DNA of 64,000 bases from Shimia_B sp039815465. Its GTDB lineage: Bacteria; Pseudomonadota; Alphaproteobacteria; Rhodobacterales; Rhodobacteraceae. The notes beneath the pieces were generated by a model. The model saw only the letters and a list, made by a program, of their open reading frames with translations. It did not search any database and was not told the DNA's origin. The DNA is taken from contig JBCBZG010000011.1 in the NCBI GenBank assembly GCA_039815465.1, positions 52,754 through 116,753 on the forward strand, in the 5' to 3' direction. This document shows positions 23,952 to 32,730 of this stretch, piece by piece. Numbering within the stretch: position 1 is the first letter of the stretch; each line of letters opens with the position of its first letter. A program made the translations under genes and the position numbers.

Positions 23952-25445
23952 TTACCGCTTATGCGCCAGCGTGCTTGCCACCGCGCTTTTCCAAGCGGCG
24001 TATTTCGCGTCGCGGGTCGCGGCATCCATCGCGGGCGTGAACTGCGCATCAAGCTCCCAGGTCTTCGCAAACTCCGCCTGCCCGGGCATCGCGCCCATCT
24101 GCATCCCAGCAAGCCAGGCCACGCCAAGGGCCGTCGTTTCGAGCACTTTGGGCCGGTCCACGGGCGCGCCCAGGATGTCGGCGAGGAACTGCATCGTCCA
24201 GTCCGACGCGCTCATGCCGCCATCCACGCGCAGCACGGCGTCGGCGTCACCGCTGCCCCAATCGGCCTGCATCGCCTCTAGCAGGTCGCGGGTCTGGAAG
24301 CCCACCGATTGCAGGGCCGCCCGGGCGAACTCCGCGGGGCCAGAGTTGCGGTTGAGGCCATAGATCGCGCCCCGGCAATCGGGGTTCCAGTAGGGCGCGC
24401 CCAGCCCGGTAAAGGCGGGGACGATGATCACGGGTTGGGTGTCGTCCGCGCCTTCCGCCAGGGCCTGCGTTTCGCCCGCCTCGCGGATGATCTTGAGCCC
24501 GTCCCGCAGCCACTGCACCACCGCGCCTGCGATAAAGATCGACCCTTCCAGCGCGTAGGTCGGTGTGCCGTCGAACTGGTAGGCGATGGTGGTGAGCAAG
24601 CGGTTCTGGGAGGCTACAGGCGTGTCGCCGGTATTCAGCAGCGCAAAGCAGCCGGTGCCGTAAGTTGATTTCAGCATCCCGGGCTGGAAGCACGCCTGCC
24701 CGATCGTGGCGGCCTGCTGGTCGCCTGCCACGCCACGGATCGGGATCGCGCGCCCAAAGAGGTCAGCGCGTGTGTCGCCAAACGCAGCCGCACTGTCCAT
24801 CACGGTGGGCAGCATCTCCATCGGGATGTCAAAGAGGTCGCAGATCGTCTGGCTCCACCGTCCTTTGCGGATGTCATAGAGCATCGTGCGGGCGGCGTTG
24901 GTGGCGTCAGTGACGTGGCGCGCGCCGCCGGTGAGTTTCCAGATGATGAAACTGTCGACGGTGCCAAAGAGCAGTTCGCCGTTTCGCGCCCGCTCCCGCG
25001 CGCCGTCCACGTGATCAAGGATCCATTTCAGCTTTGTCGCGGAGAAATAGGGGTCGAGCAGCAGCCCCGTGCGGTCGGTGAACATCGGCTCGTGGCCCGC
25101 CGCGCGGAGCGTCTCGCAGGTGTCGGCGGTGCGACGGTCCTGCCAGACAATGGCATTGTAGATCGCTTTACCCGTGGCCTTGTCCCAAACCACGGTCGTT
25201 TCCCGCTGGTTCGTGATCCCGATGGAAATGATGTCACCCGCGTCGATGCCCGCCCGTTCGATCACGCCCCGGCAGGTGGCCGCCGTGGTGGACCATAAGT
25301 CATCTGGGTCGTGCTCCACCCACCCCGAGCGCGGGAATTTCTGTGGAAATTCCTCCTGCGCCGTGGCGGAGGGCGTGAGCGCCTCGTCGAAAAGGATGGC
25401 CCGGGTGGAGGTAGTGCCCTGGTCGATGGCGAGGACGTATTTCAT
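23952..25445 (-). CDS. glpK: Glycerol kinase
   Basis: GlpK phosphorylates glycerol to sn-glycerol 3-phosphate. The 497-aa protein has FGGY-family features: AIDQGTTSTRAILFDE at the N terminus, GITNQRETTVVWDK, IVWQDRRT, VAGDQQAATIGQACF, NSGPAEFARAALQSVGFQTRDLLEAM and VDGGMSASDWTMQFLADILG. Catalytic Asp and glycerol-contact Arg-Asp are in their usual places. It lies one base downstream of glpD, so it is almost certainly cotranscribed with it and controlled by the divergent glpR. No glpF or G3P transporter is present in the cluster. Confidence 0.96.
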   Translation of the reverse strand: MKYVLAIDQGTTSTRAILFDEALTPSATAQEEFPQKFPRSGWVEHDPDDLWSTTAATCRGVIERAGIDAGDIISIGITNQRETTVVWDKATGKAIYNAIVWQDRRTADTCETLRAAGHEPMFTDRTGLLLDPYFSATKLKWILDHVDGARERARNGELLFGTVDSFIIWKLTGGARHVTDATNAARTMLYDIRKGRWSQTICDLFDIPMEMLPTVMDSAAAFGDTRADLFGRAIPIRGVAGDQQAATIGQACFQPGMLKSTYGTGCFALLNTGDTPVASQNRLLTTIAYQFDGTPTYALEGSIFIAGAVVQWLRDGLKIIREAGETQALAEGADDTQPVIIVPAFTGLGAPYWNPDCRGAIYGLNRNSGPAEFARAALQSVGFQTRDLLEAMQADWGSGDADAVLRVDGGMSASDWTMQFLADILGAPVDRPKVLETTALGVAWLAGMQMGAMPGQAEFAKTWELDAQFTPAMDAATRDAKYAAWKSAVASTLAHKR

Positions 25446-25446
25446 C

Positions 25447-27030
25447 TTATTCTGCCGCTTTGAGGTCGGATTTCAGGTGATCTTGCATCCATGTGTCGAG
25501 CCGCGCAATGGCAGCTTTGTCCATCCGCAGCCCAAGCTTGGAACGGCGCCAGACCACATCATCGGCGCGGCGGGCGTATTCGCGGGTCATCAGCCATGTG
25601 ACCTCCCGCGCGGTGAGTGTCGCGCCGAAGTCGTAGCCCAGGTCGGCGGCGGTGGTCGCGTCGCCCAGCATCTCCATCGCTTCGGTGCCGTAGGCGCGGA
25701 TCAGACGCAGCGCCCAGCGGTCGGTCAGGTAGGGGTGGGCGGACCGGAGCGCTTCGACGAGGCGTGAGACCCCTTTCACCGGGAAATCCCCACCGGGTAG
25801 CGGGACGCCAGCCGTCCAAGGTTGGCCCATGCCGGGCAGGATCGCGCCAATCTCCTCCAGCGCGGATTCGGCGAGTTTGCGGTAGGTCGTGATCTTGCCG
25901 CCAAAGACGTTGAGCGCAGGCGCGCCGCGGCTCTGGTCGACTTTGAGCACGTAGTCGCGGGTCAGCGCGCTCGCATTCTCCGACCCGTCATCATAGAGCG
26001 GGCGGACGCCGGAATAGGTCCAGACCACATCCGTCTCTGAGATCGGCTGATCGAGATATCCATTGATGAAGTTGATGAGGTAGGACTGCTCCTCCGGGGT
26101 GCATTCGGGCTTTTGGCTTGCATCTGCGTGGTCGGCGTCGGTGGTCCCGATGAGCGTGTAGTCGGTTTCATACGGGATCGCGAAGATGATGCGCCCGTCG
26201 GTGCCTTGGAAGAAGTAACACTTGTCGTGGTCAAAGAGCCGCTTGGTCACGATGTGGCTGCCACGCACCAGGCGCACGCCCTCGCGGGTGTTGCTTTTGA
26301 TCGTGCCGCGCAGGACGTCCCCTACCCAGGGGCCCGCTGCGTTCACGACCATTTTGGAGGTCACTTGGCGCGTTTCGCCCGTTTCTGTGTTCTCCAGCGT
26401 CAGGGCCCAGACCCCGTCGGTGACGTCGGCGGTTACGACCTTCCAGCGGACCAACAGCTCCGCGCCGCGGGCTTCGGCGTCGCGAGCGTTCAAAACGACG
26501 AGGCGGGAATCCTCGATCCAGCAGTCAGAATACTCATAGGCTTTGGTGAATTTCGGGTTCAGGCCCTGGCCCTCTTTCGCGAATTTCAGGTTGAGCCCGC
26601 TCGTGCCGCGCAGGATTTTGCGCCCGCCCAGGTTGTCATACATGAAGAGGCCCAGCCGGATGAGCCAGGCAGGGCGGCGGCCTTTCATCCAGGGCATCAC
26701 GGTGCTGAGCAGCTTTGACGTGGGCGTCGTGGAATCGAACCGCATGGAGTGGTGGTAGGGCAGCACAAAGCGCATGGGCCAGGAGATATGGGGCATGGCT
26801 TTCAGCAGCACTTCGCGTTCAATCAGCGCCTCGCGGACCAGACGGAATTCGAAATACTCGAGGTAGCGCAGCCCGCCGTGAAAGAGCTTTGTGGAGGCTG
26901 ACGAGGTGGCGGAGGCGAAATCGTTCATCTCTGCCAGGCCCACGCTCAGGCCGCGGCCCACGGCGTCGCGGGCGATGCCGCAGCCATTGATGCCGCCGCC
27001 GATGATGAAGAGGTCGAAATCTGTGTCCAT
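25447..27030 (-). CDS. glpD: Aerobic glycerol-3-phosphate dehydrogenase
   Basis: GlpD is an FAD-dependent membrane-associated enzyme that oxidises G3P to dihydroxyacetone phosphate and passes electrons to ubiquinone. The N terminus MDTDFDLFIIGGGINGCGIA is the Rossmann FAD-binding motif, followed by SSASTKLFHGGLRYLE. The middle has VNAAGPWVGDVL, IPYETDYTLIGTTD and SGVRPLYDDG, and the C-terminal helical domain includes REVTWLMTREYARRADDVVWRRSKLGLRM. The ATG 27030 has GGAGAGCCTCC upstream; a longer open frame to 27066 is not needed. It is divergent from glpR. Confidence 0.96.
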   Translation of the reverse strand: MDTDFDLFIIGGGINGCGIARDAVGRGLSVGLAEMNDFASATSSASTKLFHGGLRYLEYFEFRLVREALIEREVLLKAMPHISWPMRFVLPYHHSMRFDSTTPTSKLLSTVMPWMKGRRPAWLIRLGLFMYDNLGGRKILRGTSGLNLKFAKEGQGLNPKFTKAYEYSDCWIEDSRLVVLNARDAEARGAELLVRWKVVTADVTDGVWALTLENTETGETRQVTSKMVVNAAGPWVGDVLRGTIKSNTREGVRLVRGSHIVTKRLFDHDKCYFFQGTDGRIIFAIPYETDYTLIGTTDADHADASQKPECTPEEQSYLINFINGYLDQPISETDVVWTYSGVRPLYDDGSENASALTRDYVLKVDQSRGAPALNVFGGKITTYRKLAESALEEIGAILPGMGQPWTAGVPLPGGDFPVKGVSRLVEALRSAHPYLTDRWALRLIRAYGTEAMEMLGDATTAADLGYDFGATLTAREVTWLMTREYARRADDVVWRRSKLGLRMDKAAIARLDTWMQDHLKSDLKAAE

Positions 27031-27085
27031 GGAGGCTCTCCTGCGGATTCGGCCATGATATCGCACAGTTTAGCGTAATAGCGAA

Positions 27086-27113
27086 GATATTCATTTGCGA
27101 AAATGTTCGTTTT
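27086..27113. promoter_or_regulatory. Candidate GlpR operator between glpD and glpR
   Basis: The palindrome-like GATATTCATTTGCGAAAATG (27086-27105) and the overlapping AATGTTCGTTTT (27102-27113) match the WATGTTCGWT half-site pattern known for GlpR operators. They lie in the 99-base divergent spacer, about 60 bases from glpD and 20 from glpR, suited to autoregulation and repression of glpDK. Confidence 0.6.
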
Positions 27114-27129
27114 GGCCGAGAATGCGCCC

Positions 27130-27897
27130 ATGAACCAGACGATCCGAAAATCAGAGATCATTGCGCTGGCGCGGCGGGACGGGAAAGTCACCGTGGAGGG
27201 GCTGGTGGAGGCGTTTGGCGTGACCCATCAGACCATCCGCCGGGACCTGACGGAGCTTGCGGATGCCGGGCGGCTCGATCGGGTGCATGGCGGGGCGATT
27301 TTGCCCTCGACCACGGTCAATATCGGCTATGCGGACCGCGAGGGGCTGCATGGTGCGGCCAAGGCCGACATCGCGCGCGCCTGCGCGGCGGCGATCCCCA
27401 ATGACTGCGCCGTCTTTCTCAACATCGGCACAACGACGGAGGCCGTCGCGCGCGCGCTGAGCGACCACGAGGGGCTGCTTGTTGTCACCAACAACATCAA
27501 TGTGGCGATGATCCTCTCTGACCACGACCAGGTGGAGGTCATCGTGACCGGCGGCAGTCTGCGGCGCTCGGATGGCGGGCTGATCGGGCAGTTGGCGCGG
27601 GATACGATCGCGCAGTTTCGGTTTGACGTGGCGGTGGTGGGCTGTTCGGCCCTTGGTCGCGATGGGTCGATCCTGGATTTCGATATCGAGGAGGTCGCCG
27701 TGAGCAAGGCCATCATCGCGCGCTCTGACACGGTCTTTTTGGCCGCTGATAGCTCCAAGTTCGACCGCAAGGCGCCAGCGCGGATCGGGTCGATGTCCGA
27801 TGTAAGCTGCTTTTTCACCGAAGCACCGCCCCCTGCGGACGTCGGCGATTTTTGTGCGGAGGCCGGGGTCGATGTGGTTTTGGCGGGGAAAAATTGA
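27130..27897 (+). CDS. glpR: DeoR-family regulator GlpR
   Basis: This 255-aa DeoR-family repressor has an N-terminal helix-turn-helix (KSEIIALARRDGKVTVEGLVEAFGVTHQTIRRDLTEL) and the LxRVHGGA signature. The DeoRC sensor domain has NIGTTTEAVARAL, VVTNNINVA, GGSLRRSDGGLIG, and a late DSSKFDRKAPARIG. The sensor fits sugar phosphates, here glycerol 3-phosphate given the divergent glpDK. The start ATG 27130 matches the family better than the open frame to 27103. Confidence 0.93.
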   Translation: MNQTIRKSEIIALARRDGKVTVEGLVEAFGVTHQTIRRDLTELADAGRLDRVHGGAILPSTTVNIGYADREGLHGAAKADIARACAAAIPNDCAVFLNIGTTTEAVARALSDHEGLLVVTNNINVAMILSDHDQVEVIVTGGSLRRSDGGLIGQLARDTIAQFRFDVAVVGCSALGRDGSILDFDIEEVAVSKAIIARSDTVFLAADSSKFDRKAPARIGSMSDVSCFFTEAPPPADVGDFCAEAGVDVVLAGKN

Positions 27898-28003
27898 GCT
27901 TTTGGGCGGTCTTGTGCCCGCGCGTCGCGGCAAATTTTTGACTGGTTAATAAAATTCTTGACGCATCGGTGTCTGCCGCTCAGCCTGTGAGGTGAGGAGA
28001 CAC
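27898..28003. promoter_or_regulatory. Promoter region of the F420-pyrimidine operon
   Basis: The 106 bases between glpR and cofG contain an AT-rich run: TTGACTGGTTAATAAAATTC and a second TTGACGCATCG. TTGACTGGTTAA is partly self-complementary and resembles a degenerate TTGACCA-type RutR half-site; this is weak. GTGAGGAGACAC just before ATG 28004 is the ribosome site. No other strong promoter is visible before the downstream genes. Confidence 0.4.
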
Positions 28004-29131
28004 ATGTCCGAGTCCGCGCTCATCTCACAATCCTTGGCGTCGCTGAGCACCAGCGCGTTGATGGATCAGGCCGCCGCCATCCGCGACGCGCAGTGGGGCA
28101 GGCGCGTGACCTATTCGCGTAAGGTCTTTGTTCCGCTGACGAATATGTGCCGTGACACCTGCGGCTACTGCACATTCGTCAAACACCCCGATGATCCAGC
28201 GGCAGAGATCATGACGCCCGAGCAGGTGCTGCGCGTGGCCCGCAAGGGGGAGCGGACCGGGTGCAAGGAGCTGCTCTTCAGCCTCGGCGAGAAACCCGAG
28301 CAGCGCTATGCGCGCGCGGCAGAGGGGCTCGCGCGGTTGGGCTACCGGCGGATGACCGATTACCTCGCCGAGATGTGCGCGTTGGTGCTGGAGGAGACGA
28401 CGCTGCTACCGCATGTTAACGCGGGGACGCTCGATGATGCGGAAATCGACCAGCTTAAACCTGTTTCCGCCTCCATGGGGATGATGCTGGAGACAGTGAG
28501 CCGCCGCCTCGCGCGCGCCGGTGGACCGCATTTTGCCTGCCCCGATAAGCTGCCGAAACAGCGGCTGCGCACGCTGGAACGGACCGGGGAGCGGAAGGTG
28601 CCGTTTACCACCGGGCTCCTTATTGGGATCGGGGAGACGTGGGAGGAACGGATCGAGGCTCTCTTGGCTATCCAGTCCGCCCATGCGCGCCACGGCCATA
28701 TCCAGGAAGTCATCATCCAGAATTTCCAACGCAAGCCCGACATCGCCATGGCCGACCACCCGGAGCCTGCGCTCGATGACATGCTGCGCACGATCGCGGC
28801 GGCGCGGATCATTCTGGCGCCGGAGATCAGCATTCAGGCCCCGCCGAACCTGTCGGCCCGCCACATCGCCTACCTCGGGGCAGGGATCAACGATTGGGGC
28901 GGGATCAGTCCGGTGACCATCGATTTCATCAACCCGCAGCATGAATGGCCCGAAATCCGCACGCTAGCCGATAGCTGCGCCTTCGCCGGGTTCGCGTTGG
29001 AGGAACGGCTGACGGTCTACCCCCGTTTCCACGGGGGCGGCTTTGTGGAGGCTAGCATCGGCGCGCGGGTGAGCGCTATGGCGCGGCCCGACGGGCTCGC
29101 CGCCCAGCAGTGCCTGGAGATGAGCGCGTGA
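28004..29131 (+). CDS. cofG: FO synthase subunit 1, CofG (radical SAM)
   Basis: CofG with CofH joins a tyrosine and 5-amino-6-ribitylaminouracil to form FO, the deazaflavin chromophore of coenzyme F420. The radical-SAM cluster motif is CRDTCGYC (CxxxCxxC) in FVPLTNMCRDTCGYCTF. Further CofG-typical segments are GCKELLFSLGEKPE, HVNAGTLDDAEI, ASMGMMLETVS, GLLIGIGETWEERIEALLAI and VIIQNFQRKPD. Length is normal at 375 aa. CofG and CofH are separate genes, not fused as in actinobacterial FbiC. It opens the long plus-strand operon; its stop overlaps the GTG start of cofH. Confidence 0.95.
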   Translation: MSESALISQSLASLSTSALMDQAAAIRDAQWGRRVTYSRKVFVPLTNMCRDTCGYCTFVKHPDDPAAEIMTPEQVLRVARKGERTGCKELLFSLGEKPEQRYARAAEGLARLGYRRMTDYLAEMCALVLEETTLLPHVNAGTLDDAEIDQLKPVSASMGMMLETVSRRLARAGGPHFACPDKLPKQRLRTLERTGERKVPFTTGLLIGIGETWEERIEALLAIQSAHARHGHIQEVIIQNFQRKPDIAMADHPEPALDDMLRTIAAARIILAPEISIQAPPNLSARHIAYLGAGINDWGGISPVTIDFINPQHEWPEIRTLADSCAFAGFALEERLTVYPRFHGGGFVEASIGARVSAMARPDGLAAQQCLEMSA

Positions 29132-30393
29132 GAACTGCCCCGCATGAGTTCGACCGGCGTCGCGATGCGGGGCTGCAAGCAACGCTCGAGGGCGCGAGCC
29201 GCCCTGTCTGGCGCGTGCTCAATCGCGCGCTGCTGGGCCGCGAGGTGACGGAGGCGGACGGGCGCGCGCTGTTCGAAGTGGTGGCCGAAGCGGATCGGCA
29301 GGCGATCTACGCCACGGCGGATGCGCTGCGGTGCCAGGTGAATGGCGACCGCGTCACGTTTGTGGTCAACCGCAACATCAACTTCACCAACATCTGCTAT
29401 ATGGGCTGCCGCTTCTGCGGCTTTGCCAAGCGGGTGGAGGAGGAGGGCGCGGAGTGGCTGAGCATTCCGCAGGTTGTGGCCCGCGCGCAGGAGGCATGGG
29501 ACCGTGGTGGGACAGAAGTCTGCATTCAGGGTGGGCTGCATCCGAAGCTACCCGGGTCGTATTACCGCGAGCTGATCGAGGGCATCAAAGCCGCGCTGCC
29601 GGATATGCACATCCATGCGTTCTCCCCCTTTGAAATCTGGTACGGGGCGACGAAATCGCGGATGCCCTACCGCGCGTTTTTGCAAGAGCTTTGGGATGCG
29701 GGGCTAGGATCGATGCCCGGCACGGCGGCGGAGATCCTCGATACCGAGGTGCGTCAGAAGCTGACCAAGAACAAGCTGAGCGCCGAGCAGTGGGAGGAGA
29801 TCATTCGCACCGCCCACGCCGTGGGGATCCCCACGACGGCCACGATCATGTATGGCCATGTGGACGGGCCGCAACACTGGGCCGCGCACATTGCGCGGCT
29901 CCGCGACATTCAGCGCGATACCGGCGGGTTTACGGAGCTTGTGCCGCTGAGTTTCGTGCACACGGACAGCCCGCTTTACACCGCCAATCCGGAGGAGGTG
30001 CGGCCCGGGCCGACACCCCACGAGGTGGACCTGATGCACGCGGTGGCGCGGATCATGCTGCACGGGTTTATCGACAATATTCAGGTGAGCTGGACGAAAC
30101 TTGGCGCGGAGCGTGCGCGCGAAATGCTGTCGCGCGGGGTCAATGACCTGGGTGGGACGCTGATGAATGAAAGCATCTCCCGCTCCGCGGGGTCCAAGCA
30201 CGGGCAGGAGATTACTGCGCTGGAGCTTTGCGAAATCATTCGCTCCGCCGGGCGCGTGCCGGTGCGGCGGAATACGGTTTATGGCGTGATCGACGTCTAT
30301 GATGACCACGACCCGGAGGAGCTGAAGCCGCTGGTCGCGCGCAGCGCGGACCCCCTCGATTTCCTCACCATGTTCCCGGAGCCCGCGCAATGA
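29128..30393 (+). CDS. cofH: FO synthase subunit 2, CofH (radical SAM)
   Basis: CofH is the second radical-SAM half of FO synthase. The cluster motif is CYMGCRFC in VVNRNINFTNICYMGCRFCGFAKR. Other CofH features are CIQGGLHPKLPGSYY, HAFSPFEIWYGA, GLGSMPGTAAEILDTEVRQKLTKNKL, TATIMYGHVDGPQHW, LVPLSFVHTDSPLY and GGTLMNESISRSAGS. The start is the GTG at 29128, giving a GTGA overlap with cofG. The 421 aa length is normal. The last codons overlap cofD (ATGA), so coupling of translation is likely throughout the block. Confidence 0.95.
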   Translation: MRTAPHEFDRRRDAGLQATLEGASRPVWRVLNRALLGREVTEADGRALFEVVAEADRQAIYATADALRCQVNGDRVTFVVNRNINFTNICYMGCRFCGFAKRVEEEGAEWLSIPQVVARAQEAWDRGGTEVCIQGGLHPKLPGSYYRELIEGIKAALPDMHIHAFSPFEIWYGATKSRMPYRAFLQELWDAGLGSMPGTAAEILDTEVRQKLTKNKLSAEQWEEIIRTAHAVGIPTTATIMYGHVDGPQHWAAHIARLRDIQRDTGGFTELVPLSFVHTDSPLYTANPEEVRPGPTPHEVDLMHAVARIMLHGFIDNIQVSWTKLGAERAREMLSRGVNDLGGTLMNESISRSAGSKHGQEITALELCEIIRSAGRVPVRRNTVYGVIDVYDDHDPEELKPLVARSADPLDFLTMFPEPAQ

Positions 30394-31337
30394 CCCGCGT
30401 TGTGCTGATCGCGGGCGGCGTGGGCGGCGCGAAGATGGCTGAAGGTTTTGCCGCGCTCGACGTTGATCTGACGGTGATCGGGAATGTGGCCGATGATGAG
30501 GAGTTTCACGGGCTCTGGGTGTCGCCCGACATTGATACGATGCTCTACACGCTCTCGGGCCGGATCAACCGGGACCAAGGCTGGGGTGTGGCCGATGAGG
30601 GGCGGCGCGCGCTGGACACGCTCACCGAGCTGGGCGTGGATACGTGGATGTTCCTCGGCGACCGGGATTTCGGGCTGCATATATATCGGGCGGAGCGGCT
30701 GCGGAGGGGCGACCGGCCCAGCGACATCACCGCGGATATCGCGCGCGCCTTTGGCGTGGGGCCGCGGATCGCGTTGCCGACTGATGACCGGGTGCAGACG
30801 CGGGTGCGCACGGATGCAGGCTGGCTGAGCTTTCAGGAGTATTTCGTGCGCGAACGCTGCGCGCCGGAGGTGCGGGAGCTGCGCTATGACGGGCTGGCAG
30901 AGGCGCGACCCACGGCGGAGGCGCTCGACGCGCTCACGTCGGCTGATCTGATTGTCATCGCGCCGTCGAACCCGCTGGTGAGCATCGCGCCCATTCTGGG
31001 GGTTACTGGCCTCAGCGCGGCGGTGCGCGCGGCACCCGCGTCCGTCATGGCCGTGTCGCCGCTAATCGCAGGCAAGGTCGTGAAGGGGCCAGCAGACCGG
31101 ATGATGGCCGCGCTCGGGATGCGCGCGGACGCGGTGGGCGTGGCGGAGCGCTATGCGGGCCTCGCGGATACCCTAGTCATAGATAACGCGGATGTCGCGT
31201 TGGCGCAGGACATCTCAGCACTTGGCATAACGCCTGCGGTTACCGATATCATGATGCCTGACGCCGCGGGCAAGGCCCGGTTGGCGGGCGAGATCCTTGC
31301 AGCCTGGCAGACCGCCCAAGCGGGGAGGGCGGCGTGA
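30390..31337 (+). CDS. cofD: 2-phospho-L-lactate transferase CofD
   Basis: CofD transfers the phosphoacyl group (lactyl or related) from the guanylylated carrier to FO, forming F420-0 or dehydro-F420-0. The protein begins VVLIAGGVGGAKMAEGFA, the family's nucleotide-binding motif, followed by VIGNVADDEEFHGLWVSPDIDTMLYTLSG and GLHIYRAERLR, later VIAPSNPLVSIAPILG and SPLIAGKVVKGPADRMMAALG. The 315 aa length is typical. The ATG overlaps the cofH stop by four bases and its own stop overlaps cofC. Confidence 0.95.
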   Translation: MTRVVLIAGGVGGAKMAEGFAALDVDLTVIGNVADDEEFHGLWVSPDIDTMLYTLSGRINRDQGWGVADEGRRALDTLTELGVDTWMFLGDRDFGLHIYRAERLRRGDRPSDITADIARAFGVGPRIALPTDDRVQTRVRTDAGWLSFQEYFVRERCAPEVRELRYDGLAEARPTAEALDALTSADLIVIAPSNPLVSIAPILGVTGLSAAVRAAPASVMAVSPLIAGKVVKGPADRMMAALGMRADAVGVAERYAGLADTLVIDNADVALAQDISALGITPAVTDIMMPDAAGKARLAGEILAAWQTAQAGRAA

Positions 31338-31960
31338 TGCGCACGCTGATCGTTGTCCCCATGAAGGACCCCGCCGACGCGAAAACGCGCCTGGATGGCA
31401 GCTTGACCGCGCGCAAACGTGCGCGGCTGGCCCAGCTGATGTTCCGGCGCACGCTGCGGCTTTTGTCGCCCATCGCGGCCAAGATGGGGGCAGAGCTTGC
31501 GACCGTGACGCAGAGCGACTGTATCAAAGCTGAGGCCGCGGAGGTTGGCGTCACGGCCATTCAGGACGCAGATGAGGGATCGCTGAACGCCGCTGCGCAT
31601 AAGGCACATGATTGGGCGCGCACGGCGGGGTTTGCCCGGATGTGCCTGATCCCGGCTGACCTTGCCGTGCCCGATGCGGGCGACATTGAAACGGTGCTGG
31701 CCACCGCGGCGGATGTTGTGATTTGCCCGTCCGGTGACAACGGCACAAATGCGCTGGCGCTGCCGACGGATGTGCCTTTCGCGTTTCAGTACGGGCCGCG
31801 GTCCTGTGCCCTGCATTGCGCTGCGGCGCGGGCGCTCGATCTCAGTGTCCAGGTGCTGCCGCTGACGAGTTTGAGCTTTGACATTGATCGGAGCGAGGAT
31901 TTGAGCCGCGCCCTACGCATCGTGCCTGATCTTGCCCACGCAATGGAGGCGCGCCCATGA
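31337..31960 (+). CDS. cofC: CofC-type guanylyltransferase
   Basis: CofC activates the phospho-organic acid with GTP for CofD. The 207-aa protein has the nucleotidyltransferase start RTLIVVPMKDPADAKTRL, then IPADLAVPDAGDIETVL and VVICPSGDNGTNALALP. The PMKxxxxAKTRL and the GDNGTNAL motifs are the family's GTP- and substrate-site segments. The substrate may be 2-phospholactate, phosphoenolpyruvate or 3-phosphoglycerate; proteobacterial CofC from Paraburkholderia is known to prefer the last, but the sequence alone does not decide. The start ATG shares its first base with the stop of cofD. Confidence 0.9.
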   Translation: MRTLIVVPMKDPADAKTRLDGSLTARKRARLAQLMFRRTLRLLSPIAAKMGAELATVTQSDCIKAEAAEVGVTAIQDADEGSLNAAAHKAHDWARTAGFARMCLIPADLAVPDAGDIETVLATAADVVICPSGDNGTNALALPTDVPFAFQYGPRSCALHCAAARALDLSVQVLPLTSLSFDIDRSEDLSRALRIVPDLAHAMEARP

Positions 31961-32730
31961 CCGGGTCTGTTGAAATCCGGCCCGTGGCGGGCATACCTGA
32001 CATTGTGCCGGGCGATGATCTGGCGACCATCATTGGCGACTGCCTGGCGGGGCGCGATGGGATGGTTGAGGGCGACATTCTGACGATTGCGCATAAAATC
32101 GTGTCGAAAGCCGAAGGAAATGTGGTCGATCTCGCCTCCGTCGCGCCGTCGGAGGAGGCGCGCAAGATCGCCGAGGACCTGAATAAATGTCCGGCCAAGG
32201 TGGACGTGATCCTACGGCAGTCAAACCGCGTGGTGCGGGCCTTTAAGCGGCCTGAGCAGAATGAGGGGACGCTGATTTGCGAGCACAAGCTTGGGTTCAT
32301 CAGCGCCAACGCCGCGGTCGATCAGTCCAACGCGGAGGACGAGAATAGCGTCATCACGCTGCCCGACGACCCAGACCGAAGCGCGCGCCAGATCGGGCGA
32401 GCGCTGGAGGATCGGTTTGGCGTCCGCGTGGGGGTGGTCATCACCGACACGTTCGGGCGCCCCTGGCGGCTAGGGCAGGTGAATGTGGCCATCGGGCTCT
32501 ATGGCGTCCCCGCGAAGACATCCGATATCGGAAGCACAGATGCCTGGGGGCGGCCTTTGTCGGTGACAGAGCCCGCGCTGTCCGATGAGCTCGCGGCGGC
32601 GTCGGGCCTGGTCGTAGCTAAGGCCGCGCGGATGCCTGTGACGCTCTTTCGCGGTGTCGCGTGGGAGCCCAAGGAAGACACCAGCGCGCGGGACATTCTG
32701 CGCGCGAGCAAGGAGGATATGTTCAGATGA
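31957..32730 (+). CDS. cofE: Coenzyme F420-0:L-glutamate ligase CofE
   Basis: CofE adds the gamma-linked glutamate tail of F420 with GTP. The 257-aa protein lacks the nitroreductase-like C-terminal domain of actinobacterial FbiB. Conserved parts are GDILTIAHKIVSKAEGNVVDL, ICEHKLGFISANAAVDQSN with the metal/GTP site, LPDDPDRSARQIGRALEDRFGVRVGVVITDTFGRPWRLGQVNVAIG, and LADELAAAS-like LSDELAAASGLVVAKA. It overlaps both neighbours by ATGA. Confidence 0.95.
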   Translation: MTGSVEIRPVAGIPDIVPGDDLATIIGDCLAGRDGMVEGDILTIAHKIVSKAEGNVVDLASVAPSEEARKIAEDLNKCPAKVDVILRQSNRVVRAFKRPEQNEGTLICEHKLGFISANAAVDQSNAEDENSVITLPDDPDRSARQIGRALEDRFGVRVGVVITDTFGRPWRLGQVNVAIGLYGVPAKTSDIGSTDAWGRPLSVTEPALSDELAAASGLVVAKAARMPVTLFRGVAWEPKEDTSARDILRASKEDMFR

